Positions 1 to 7,423 of a DNA stretch of 33,867 nt are shown here, in pieces (within the stretch, counting starts at the first letter, position 1; each line of letters starts with the position of its first letter). The DNA lies in the NCBI GenBank assembly GCA_903928075.1, contig CAIYPD010000037.1, positions 1 through 33,867 of the forward strand. Reading direction: 5' to 3'. This stretch comes from Candidatus Firestoneibacteriota bacterium (lineage in GTDB: Bacteria; Oederibacteriota; D2-FULL-39-29). Both the position numbers and the translations under genes were made by a program. The notes under the pieces are model-generated. The model had not been told where the DNA came from and ran no database searches. It was given only the letters and a program-made list of their open reading frames with translations.

Positions 1-703
1 CAATTCGCGCAAGTTCACGGCCATAACCCGGCATATTTTCTGAAGGGTGAAGCTCGCGGCTCTCCCAGCCATAGACATGGACTATCCAGGGCCGCTCAAA
101 GGCGCGTTCAAGATACTCAAACTTCGGGACTTTTCCTACGGCGGGGTACTTCGGCAGTAATTCCCATTTTAGCTCACTTGCCGTCCTAAACTTTCCTTTC
201 TTCTCATCGCAATAGGCGGGTCGGAAAGCATCAGCAGGCGGAAGTTCCGCAAGGCAGGTTAAGATAGCCGCGGTTTTAAGAGGAGTATCTTCAATATTTC
301 GTTTTCCGACATCAGGGATTATCTGATTTTGCTGTAATTCTTTTAAGCTGACGGTTGAGATCAAAGAATCCCCGGGCTTCATATTAAGAGGGTACTTAGC
401 CGTCAAATTTTCCTTAAAACAGTTGGTAAACCTGCCGTCATAGCCGCTAAAAGCCGTTACAGGCGGATTTAGCATCGAGCCGTTCCGGAAAGTCTTCCCC
501 GTCCCTGCAGGGGCAGGAGAAACAGCTTTTATAGTCACCGGGCCTATAACATAGTAGTCCCCGGTAATAAATTTTCCGGTTTCAACTTTTCTGTCAAACT
601 GCCAGGTAATGCCGTACTGGGATAAAGCATCAACCGCCTCAGAAAAGACGGGTAACACCAGAGAGCCCATGAGAAAAAGCGCTGAAAGAAATATTTTTTT
701 CAC
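1..703 (-). CDS. Secreted protein of unknown function, 5' part only
   Basis: The frame is open from a GTG at 703-701 to the left edge of the window, about 234 codons; the C-terminus is outside. The start is set by an AGGAG box about 6 bases upstream and by an immediate signal peptide (MKKIFLSALFLMGSLVLPVF, then cleavage near FSEA). The mature part opens with QYGITWQFDR and continues with GDYYVIGPVTI and NGSMLNPP, a beta-rich pattern I associate, from memory only, with uncharacterised secreted proteins of planctomycete-like bacteria. No catalytic motif is visible in the part present. It lies downstream of the GH106 gene on the same strand, separated by a repeat element, so it may belong to the same glycan locus. 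The function is not known. Confidence 0.85.
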   Translation of the reverse strand, partial: MKKIFLSALFLMGSLVLPVFSEAVDALSQYGITWQFDRKVETGKFITGDYYVIGPVTIKAVSPAPAGTGKTFRNGSMLNPPVTAFSGYDGRFTNCFKENLTAKYPLNMKPGDSLISTVSLKELQQNQIIPDVGKRNIEDTPLKTAAILTCLAELPPADAFRPAYCDEKKGKFRTASELKWELLPKYPAVGKVPKFEYLERAFERPWIVHVYGWESRELHPSENMPGYGRELARI

Positions 704-736
704 AATATTCTCCTGAGTATCAGCTTTCGTTTGCGC

Positions 737-861
737 TCAGGTACAAGGTACAAGGAACAAGGAAAAGCTTATTTATTTTCTGCACCCTTGACACCTTGTT
801 ATCTTGTACTATTGTATTCTGTTTTAATCTTGTACCTTGTACCTTGTACTTCGTACTTTGT
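737..861 (-). repeat. Dispersed GTACAAG-type intergenic repeat, copy 1
   Basis: A roughly 125-base element sits between the GH106 stop codon (872) and the next gene start (703). Its ends form a perfect 15-base inverted repeat, GTACAAGGTACAAGG at 741-755 and its complement at 835-849. One arm is built from tandem GTACAAG-like heptamers (831-860). A second copy is at 17464-17582 with the same ends and orientation but a different centre. On the minus strand it follows the GH106 stop by about 11 bases, so the transcript could fold into a hairpin there. It has no clear U-run after the stem, so a simple rho-independent terminator is not supported. It may be a REP- or MITE-like element. Confidence 0.75.
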
Positions 862-871
862 CCCTTACTTC

Positions 872-3859
872 TCAAAAAGCAGAGCGGGTTTTAACTTTTA
901 CTTCCCCGAATATTCCGTAAGGCACCAGATTGTATTTATCGGTCCAGTCGGCTTCATCCTGGAAGTAATGCGCCGAGGCCCAGTAGGTAATCCCGGGTTT
1001 TACATGATGCGGCCCGAGGAGATTTCGAAGACTGCTGACCAGCTCCAGCTCGATTATATTTCTGCCGTTTTTAGCAAGAGAAGTTATGTCTACGGTAAAA
1101 GGCTGCCAGCCGATTTTACCGGCAGATTTTCCGTTTACACTGACTTTTGCCACCACCGCGGTAAGGTTTTCCAGTTCAAGATACAACTTCTCCCCGGCCT
1201 TCTTTTTTAAGTCAACGGTCTGTTTATAGACCATTTCTCCGCCATAGAAGGGGTAGCCCTGCTTTACCCAATCACCCTTTACCAGAGTTTTTGATTCTTT
1301 GCCGATAAAGTAATGTTTATTATCCCGGCTATAGACGCCAAAATCCCCGATGACATACATACTTTCCAGTTCTATATCCGTCCGGTGCAGAAAGTTAAGA
1401 GTAATCTCATTATTGCCTTTTTTTACAAGGCCGCTTATATCTATTTTCTTGAATTCCAGGTCCACCCACCAGTCATTTTCCTTCTTAACATAAGTTACTT
1501 TTTTATTATTTACCAGTATCTCCATCCGTCCGGGTATTTCCATCGCGATAAATATTTTTCCGGGAACATCTTTAACTGTAAAATTATATTTGAGCGAGAC
1601 CTTTGACTTCCAGCCCACGCTCATATTTTTGTACAATTTCCAGAACTGGGTACCGTCATTCACCCTCAATTCTTCGGCTTCCTTTATCCCAAAAGCTTCT
1701 CTTATTCTTAACTGCGCTTTCCAGACCGGTACAGTATTCGACCAGGGGTCATCCTTGATCTTGTACCTGCAATAATCGAGAGTTAAGGCGTTATGGTCAA
1801 GCCGTTTGCCTGCCCATTTATTGCCCAGTTTAAGTTCCCCGGTAACGCGGCCTAAAACATCATCAACTGCATTCGTGGGTTGTTCTTCTTCATCCAAAAT
1901 TATCAGACGCGACTGCGCCGGGGCAAATTTCAAATTAAGCGCCGTGACCTCTTTCGTAGTCCCGTTCTCCAGGTCCCAGAGTTCTGTTTTTCCGCATTTT
2001 CCCAAATTAATAGCGGTCTCTACACCGGTCTTTTTATTAATATTTACGAAGAAGTAGATATGCTTTTTACCGTCTACCCTGTGCTGGCAGTAGATGGTAG
2101 CCGCTTCCTCGCCTTCGGCGTTCTTTATACTTACATCCCGGGGAAGAACTCCGCTCAGAACTTTTTCAATAGCGGCTTTGTCGTGTTCCACCACCAGAAC
2201 ATTCGGGTGCTTAAACAACTTTTCAAGTTCATTGCTTTTCACGCCTTCCAGCATAACCGGCAGGGGTTTAACGACTACAACTTTTCCCCCGGCCTTCAGA
2301 AATTTAGCAAGCAGGTCCACGGTGCTCTTAAACCAGCTTAAAGAAGGCGGGATTACGACCGTTTTGTAGGACATTTTATTGACAACAAATTTACCATTTA
2401 CTATCTTTGCGTGTTTTTTCATAACAAGCTCATCGCCGTAATCATAATCAAAGTGCAGCGCGGAAAGCCACATACTGAGATCGAGGAATTTATCGTGCAT
2501 TTTTTTCGTAGGCTCGGGGTCATTGGAATCAAAGAGGCACCAGGCCGAGGAGACAGAGTGCAGCATTAAAACATCCGCAGTGAATTTTCCGCGGGTCATG
2601 ATATAACTAAGGCGCCCGAAGTAGTCTTCTACCATGTTGTAATATTTCCACCAGCGCTGCTGGTAGCTTATCGCCTGTGGAAAATCGCGTTTTCTGCAGC
2701 CTTTAAGAGTATAAAGGGAAAGGTGCTGGCATCTGAAATTCACCCCTAAAACATATTCCCAGTCGCCTATCCATTTCTGGTCTTCAAAGGTTAAGTCCCA
2801 GCCGCCCACGCCGTAGAGTTCAGACATCACCCTTTCTTTTTCAAACTGATGTGCCATGCTGGTACATTGTTTTACCGTACCATGTATCCAAAAACAGCCT
2901 CTGACCTTATCTACAATTCCTGCCAGGTGGTCTATACCCGGCCACTGCATATACTCGTAATGCGGCATCGCCGCGCCGACAAAGTGTATCTGCGAGTTAA
3001 AGGTGTCCTCGTGCAAAACATGCCCGGTAAAATTAATTTTATTTTTGCCGCACCAGGTGCCGACACGTTTTGCAAAATTCTCCACGAACATTTCAGTGGC
3101 CGTTTTCCAGAAATCATGGCGTATTTTCTCAAAGCCCGGGGCTTTAAAACTCAGAAAATGCAGTTTATCATCTATTTTGTAACCGTTCTTAGCCTTAAAA
3201 TAACCAAAGAATTTATCGGTCCAGGGGAAGTTGCTAAAAAAATTCTCACCGTTCGTTACCCAGCTGACCAGACCGAAGGTCGGTTCATCCGTAAAAATTG
3301 CCGGCACGGTCTTCCCGAATTCCTTCCCGACAACTTTCCGGTAGGCTTCGTAAGTAGTATCAATGAAAGCGTCGGTCACCTCGGGGTTCAAAAGGTCAAT
3401 ATAGGAGGTACCGTTAAAACCGGGATTATTTGAAGGGGTGATTCTGGTATAATAATAGTAGTCCTCATTTTTATATTTATAACTATAAAGAAATTTCAGG
3501 TCCGGCAGGTCTTCTTTGGTTTTAAGACAAACTATGCTTTTTTGTCTGAACTCCGGATTTCTTTCCGGGACCATACCGCCCGCAAAACCGGACGGCCACC
3601 GGTCTTCATCATAGAGATAGGCGTACATTCCGAGTTTTTTGGCTTCCTTGACCGAAATCTTAATAATATCCATCCATTCTTTGCCCATATACGGGGTAAT
3701 TAGTCCTACCCGGGAGTGCATAAAGAAACCGCCGATACCCCTTTTTTTAAAGTCCCTTATCTGCCTTATTATCTCTTTTGCTTCAAGCTTGTCATTCCAG
3801 GACCAGAAAGGCGCCCCGCGGAAAATTGCTGCCGGATTCTTGAAATCAATAGAATTCAT
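872..3859 (-). CDS. GH106-like glycoside hydrolase (alpha-L-rhamnosidase family)
   Basis: The 995-residue product shows the N-terminal hallmark of GH106-type enzymes: FRGAPFWSWNDKL (residues 13-25), GGFFMHSRVGL (43-53) and YDEDRWPSGFAGG (83-95), followed by FTDEPTFG in the catalytic barrel. The C-terminal third is beta-rich and looks like galactose-binding-type modules (LYLELENLTAVVAKVSVNGK). GH106 members remove terminal alpha-L-rhamnose from pectin RG-I, RG-II and related glycans. The frame is open up to 3910, but the start at 3859 is preferred because GGGAG lies six bases upstream and the family motif begins right after it. There is no signal peptide, which suggests a cytosolic enzyme acting on imported oligosaccharides. 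It is divergent from the CorA gene. The exact substrate is inferred from the family only. Confidence 0.85.
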   Translation of the reverse strand: MNSIDFKNPAAIFRGAPFWSWNDKLEAKEIIRQIRDFKKRGIGGFFMHSRVGLITPYMGKEWMDIIKISVKEAKKLGMYAYLYDEDRWPSGFAGGMVPERNPEFRQKSIVCLKTKEDLPDLKFLYSYKYKNEDYYYYTRITPSNNPGFNGTSYIDLLNPEVTDAFIDTTYEAYRKVVGKEFGKTVPAIFTDEPTFGLVSWVTNGENFFSNFPWTDKFFGYFKAKNGYKIDDKLHFLSFKAPGFEKIRHDFWKTATEMFVENFAKRVGTWCGKNKINFTGHVLHEDTFNSQIHFVGAAMPHYEYMQWPGIDHLAGIVDKVRGCFWIHGTVKQCTSMAHQFEKERVMSELYGVGGWDLTFEDQKWIGDWEYVLGVNFRCQHLSLYTLKGCRKRDFPQAISYQQRWWKYYNMVEDYFGRLSYIMTRGKFTADVLMLHSVSSAWCLFDSNDPEPTKKMHDKFLDLSMWLSALHFDYDYGDELVMKKHAKIVNGKFVVNKMSYKTVVIPPSLSWFKSTVDLLAKFLKAGGKVVVVKPLPVMLEGVKSNELEKLFKHPNVLVVEHDKAAIEKVLSGVLPRDVSIKNAEGEEAATIYCQHRVDGKKHIYFFVNINKKTGVETAINLGKCGKTELWDLENGTTKEVTALNLKFAPAQSRLIILDEEEQPTNAVDDVLGRVTGELKLGNKWAGKRLDHNALTLDYCRYKIKDDPWSNTVPVWKAQLRIREAFGIKEAEELRVNDGTQFWKLYKNMSVGWKSKVSLKYNFTVKDVPGKIFIAMEIPGRMEILVNNKKVTYVKKENDWWVDLEFKKIDISGLVKKGNNEITLNFLHRTDIELESMYVIGDFGVYSRDNKHYFIGKESKTLVKGDWVKQGYPFYGGEMVYKQTVDLKKKAGEKLYLELENLTAVVAKVSVNGKSAGKIGWQPFTVDITSLAKNGRNIIELELVSSLRNLLGPHHVKPGITYWASAHYFQDEADWTDKYNLVPYGIFGEVKVKTRSAF

Positions 3860-3917
3860 ATTTTTCTCCCTTAAAATAAATAACAGGCTGAATCGAGGCC
3901 TGTCTCGCACTTATTTG

Positions 3918-4002
3918 TATATTCTACTCCAAAAACACAGTTATATTCTACTACTTTAACAATGTATTCTTGTATTAAGAAGAGCTTTTATAGTAGAATA
4001 TA
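3918..4002. promoter_or_regulatory. Three copies of AGTAGAATATA in a divergent intergenic region
   Basis: The 177-base gap between the GH106 start and the CorA start holds the same motif three times. On the minus strand AGTAGAATATA reads at 3928-3918 and TAGTAGAATATA at 3953-3942, with 24 bases between equivalent positions. The third copy, TAGTAGAATATA at 3991-4002, is on the plus strand, so copies two and three form a perfect 12-base inverted repeat. The plus-strand copy contains a TAGAAT -10-like hexamer. Shared operators for the divergent pair are the simplest reading. The binding protein is unknown. Confidence 0.5.
3970..3999 (+). promoter_or_regulatory. Predicted sigma70-type promoter of the CorA gene
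   Basis: TTGTAT at 3970-3975 and TAGAAT at 3994-3999 are separated by 18 bases. Transcription would start near 4006, about 30 bases before the ATG at 4037. The -10 hexamer lies inside the plus-strand copy of the AGTAGAATATA motif, so a protein bound there would block polymerase. The match is by eye and not tested. Confidence 0.45.
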
Positions 4003-4036
4003 CCGACAATTTCTATTCAGCGGTTTTGGAGCGGAA

Positions 4037-4975
4037 ATGATAAAAAAATACTCTGTAGTTGACGGCCGACTCGCGGAAGCGCTTGAGCAGCCTGCGCTTA
4101 TTTCCATTTATGTCGATCCCGATGAAACCGAAAAGAAATACCTTATTGAGGAAAAAAAGATAAACGAGCATACCATTCAATCTTCTCTGGATCCGCATGA
4201 ACTCGGCCGCATTGAATTCACACCGGACCACGCCACGCTTATACTCAAAACCCCAAAAAGCTATGTCTCCGAAGATGACTTCCTTTTTAAAGTGAAATCT
4301 TTCGGACTTTTCATCTTCAGCGACCATCTTATACTGCTGCTGGCTGATGATTTTCCTATCTTTGAAAGTGAGTATTTCAAGAATACTTCTAATATTCAAG
4401 ACGCCTTGTTAAAACTTATAAATCAGTCTATCGGGCATTTCGAGTCGCACCTTAAAGTAATAAATATGGTCAATGACGAATTGGAACACGAAATAAACAC
4501 CTCGGTAACCAACCAGCAGCTGCTTAATATGTTTAAACTCGAAAAAAGCCTGGTCTTTTATCTGAACGCTATAAGTTCAAACAGTCATGTCATAGACAAA
4601 ATTAAAGTCAACGCCGCCAAATTTAACTTTACCCCGGCGCATCTTGAACTCTTAGACGACCTGGCTATCGAAAATGTACAGTGCTATAAAATGGCCGAGA
4701 TCTATTCCCAGGTCATCTCCGGCCTTATGGACGCGAGAGCTTCACTAATAAGCAATAATCTGAACTTCATGATGAAAAACCTGAACGCGCTGGTTATTGC
4801 CGTAGCGGTTCCCAGTTTCTTTGCCGGAGTCGGAGGCATGTCCGAATTTATGGTTATCTTTGGCGCAAAGAATACAACCTTGAGTTATGCGCTCTTTGTG
4901 CTCTCCATGATATTTATCGGCGCCGGAACTTTTTATATAATTAAAAAGACGGAAAAATTCTGGCAGGACATTTAA
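4037..4975 (+). CDS. CorA-family divalent cation transporter, variant GMS signature
   Basis: The 312-residue protein has the CorA layout: a soluble alpha/beta N-terminal domain, long helices (residues about 120-245) and two C-terminal membrane segments (NALVIAVAVPSFFAGVGGM and LSYALFVLSMIFIGAGTFYI), ending in a basic tail. CorA proteins are pentameric Mg2+/Co2+/Ni2+ channels. The usual Gly-Met-Asn selectivity motif after the first membrane segment reads Gly-Met-Ser here (residues about 267-269, GGMSEF). The frame stays open back to 3962, but the ATG at 4037 has GGAG five bases upstream and starts at a normal family N-terminus. It is the only complete plus-strand gene here and is convergent with the DUF4838 gene, whose stop is 8 bases away. 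It looks like a housekeeping gene next to the glycan locus. Confidence 0.85.
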   Translation: MIKKYSVVDGRLAEALEQPALISIYVDPDETEKKYLIEEKKINEHTIQSSLDPHELGRIEFTPDHATLILKTPKSYVSEDDFLFKVKSFGLFIFSDHLILLLADDFPIFESEYFKNTSNIQDALLKLINQSIGHFESHLKVINMVNDELEHEINTSVTNQQLLNMFKLEKSLVFYLNAISSNSHVIDKIKVNAAKFNFTPAHLELLDDLAIENVQCYKMAEIYSQVISGLMDARASLISNNLNFMMKNLNALVIAVAVPSFFAGVGGMSEFMVIFGAKNTTLSYALFVLSMIFIGAGTFYIIKKTEKFWQDI

Positions 4976-4983
4976 GAGATAAA

Positions 4984-7398
4984 TTACTCTTCCAGAAGCC
5001 AGAAGCAATCTAAAAATACTTTTCCCGGCCCCGGGGAACTAGTTTGTACATTAAAAGTGAAATATGCAGGATTAACAACCTCACCGATTTCAATAGGTTG
5101 AAAGCGGCCTTCCTCCAGGGTTTCAGCAAGGATACTTTTCGATATCTCTTTCATGTGTCTTGCAGCTTCAAGCGAAAGACCCATCGTAATGAATTTTGCC
5201 GGGATGCCTCTTGGTTGTTCCACCCCTGTCCCATATCCGCTATTGGAAACATTAAAGGAAATAGTCGCTCCTTTTTTTAGTTTGCCCTCTGTTTTTGCAC
5301 GGGCAAATACCCTGTATTTTTTATCCGGGGTGTAGTCTTCCCCTGGTGTAAGCCCTGACCATACGCCGAAGGTAAATTCTTTTAATACCTCTGCCCAGCC
5401 ATCACTTGCGCCGGCAGTTCTTTGCCAGAATTTCTGTTCCCCGTCCATCTGACAGGCCTGTATCAATCTGTACTTTGTTACGGCAACATCCTTAAGTTCA
5501 GGCGGCAGCGCTTTTCCCTCAAGCTCCGCATAGTCCTTAAGCCAGTCCGCGAATGACAAATTGCCTGCGCCCTGTTCTTTCATGGTTTGCGCAAAGCTTT
5601 TCGCCAGCTCGCGTATATCTATCCTGCCTGTCTTTTCTTCGGCCATTTTCCAGGTCAGACTCTTTGGCCCACGTTTTGCTAATATATACCAGACCGGTAG
5701 ATGGGCGTGCCGCACTCTTTTTTCCGACTCAGGGTCGCCCTTTGCAAGTTTTTCGGCTTCTTTTAACGCCTGCTCGGAGGCGGAAATAATTTCCGGCCTT
5801 AGATGGAGCGAATTCAGGTAACTCCCGTGGAAAGGTAAATAAATTTCTTTATTCTCCCGGGGGAACTTATGCAGTATATCAATATATTTTTGAATAGCGG
5901 GTGCCGCCGCGCCATAATACCCGTTAAGGAATTCGGCTATGAGCGCTTTGCCGTTAACCTCCGGATTCCAGAGCGCCTTTGCCATGAGCCACATGCGAAG
6001 CCCGTAAAATTCCGCACCCCTGTTGCCCAGGGAACCGAGAATAAAAATACCCTTGAAGTTATGCTCTGAATAATATTTTATATTGGGGACGAGGACATCC
6101 AGGTCAGGGTAGGGCATATAGGGATGCTCCAGGCTAACCGTATAATCGTAAAGCAGCATATTCCCGGAAATCTTGCTCCAGCCTTCCACTTCTCTTTTAA
6201 CCCTTTTGTTCTCGCCGGGCCGGTAAAGGTAGTGGCTGCCGGGCTGAAAATCATTTTCTATATCAATGTTCTCATCATTTCCGGCGGTAAGAGGATGCGC
6301 GTAATCACCTGATAAGGAATCATAGGCGATAATTACATTATCCCGAGGCTTCAAGGTCTTTGGCGGGTTGCAGGCCCAGGAGTAAGCGCCGGTAAGAATG
6401 CGCGCACCGGGAATTTCCTTTTCCACCCCTTCGGCCACCTGGTTGGCAAAACTGACAATAAGTCCGGAAGGGCCTTCCTCTTTCACCAGTTCGTTACAGT
6501 CCCTACAATGGCAATACTTACCTATTCCTTCCGTATCTAAAGAGACGGAAACGAACTTCGCATCAGGGTGCTCTTTCTGCTCTCTTATCACACTTGCCGT
6601 TACCGCTTTGACTACTTCAGGATTTGTAAAACACGGTTGAGTGTTCGGTTTGCGCTCTCCGTCTATGAGCTGCCACATATTTTTCGTTATTGTTACGCCT
6701 GAACTTAAAAGGAGAGCCTTGGACCCGTGTAAAAAATGACTGCCGACATACTCATACCTGCCGCCGATTTTTTCCTGGTCTGCCCCGGATTCCCAGGACA
6801 TCCCGTTAAGTTTATTTCTTGCCATCCAGAGCTTGCCGCTTGCATCCCAGGCATTTCCGTTCATCATATCGCGGTATTCAATTTTTGGAATGTCGGAGAT
6901 ATTTATTTCCGGCAGGCTGATAGTTGTCAGTTTCGGAATGAGAGTATCTGCAGGGGTCCACCAGCGGACACCCAGCTTTTCCAGGAAGGTATAGACTCCG
7001 TACATTGTGCCGCGTCTCCGGCCGCCCGCGATTACCAGACATTTACCGACGGTCCGTATCTCATAACCGTCTTCGCCAAGTTTTTTTGCCTCGAGCCTGA
7101 CTCCGAGCGACTGCGCTGCCGGTCCGTCACCGAGTATAATAGCCTGTTTTGGGACCGGAACCGACTCTGTCTGCACCTCAAGCGTCACACCGCTAATTTT
7201 TTTTAGATGCTCCACGAGTTCTTCAGCGGCCCATTTTTCCGAGAGGCTCGCTTCTTTGGCTAAAAGTACCACATAGCCGCTTTGGCCTTCAGTAACCAGG
7301 GTTAAGTCCGAAGCAAACACAGGAAAACAGGCGGTCTGCAGCAGAGCAAGCACCATCAGGGTTACACTTAATATAGAAATTTCTACTTTGGCTTTCAT
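4984..7398 (-). CDS. Secreted DUF4838-type protein, cassette A
   Basis: The 804-residue product has a signal peptide (residues 1-30, ending FPVFA). Residues about 32-150 form an alpha-glucuronidase/GH20-type N-terminal domain, with LSEKWAAEELVEHLKKISG and RGTMYGVYTFLEKLGVRWW. The central barrel (about 160-520) has the DUF4838 hallmark YCHCRDC. A jelly-roll-like end closes with FLDCFWLLEE. DUF4838 proteins occur in polysaccharide loci and resemble glycoside hydrolases, but I know of no firmly assigned activity. It starts 25 bases after the CBM9 protein and is probably co-transcribed with it. A diverged paralogue, sharing the domain order and the cysteine motif, lies at 14439-16730. The ATG at 7398 has an AGGAA box upstream. 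Confidence 0.8.
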   Translation of the reverse strand: MKAKVEISILSVTLMVLALLQTACFPVFASDLTLVTEGQSGYVVLLAKEASLSEKWAAEELVEHLKKISGVTLEVQTESVPVPKQAIILGDGPAAQSLGVRLEAKKLGEDGYEIRTVGKCLVIAGGRRRGTMYGVYTFLEKLGVRWWTPADTLIPKLTTISLPEINISDIPKIEYRDMMNGNAWDASGKLWMARNKLNGMSWESGADQEKIGGRYEYVGSHFLHGSKALLLSSGVTITKNMWQLIDGERKPNTQPCFTNPEVVKAVTASVIREQKEHPDAKFVSVSLDTEGIGKYCHCRDCNELVKEEGPSGLIVSFANQVAEGVEKEIPGARILTGAYSWACNPPKTLKPRDNVIIAYDSLSGDYAHPLTAGNDENIDIENDFQPGSHYLYRPGENKRVKREVEGWSKISGNMLLYDYTVSLEHPYMPYPDLDVLVPNIKYYSEHNFKGIFILGSLGNRGAEFYGLRMWLMAKALWNPEVNGKALIAEFLNGYYGAAAPAIQKYIDILHKFPRENKEIYLPFHGSYLNSLHLRPEIISASEQALKEAEKLAKGDPESEKRVRHAHLPVWYILAKRGPKSLTWKMAEEKTGRIDIRELAKSFAQTMKEQGAGNLSFADWLKDYAELEGKALPPELKDVAVTKYRLIQACQMDGEQKFWQRTAGASDGWAEVLKEFTFGVWSGLTPGEDYTPDKKYRVFARAKTEGKLKKGATISFNVSNSGYGTGVEQPRGIPAKFITMGLSLEAARHMKEISKSILAETLEEGRFQPIEIGEVVNPAYFTFNVQTSSPGPGKVFLDCFWLLEE

Positions 7399-7423
7399 AG
7401 GCTTTTTCCTGTTTACCTTTTAA

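Noticed and set aside
2849-3433. A 194-codon open frame on the plus strand inside the GH106 gene.
   Set aside because: It is antisense to a well-supported conserved gene, has no ribosome site and no family features.
4973-4991. A small AAGAG/CTCTT stem between the convergent CorA and DUF4838 stops.
   Set aside because: A five-base stem without U-runs is not enough for a bidirectional terminator.
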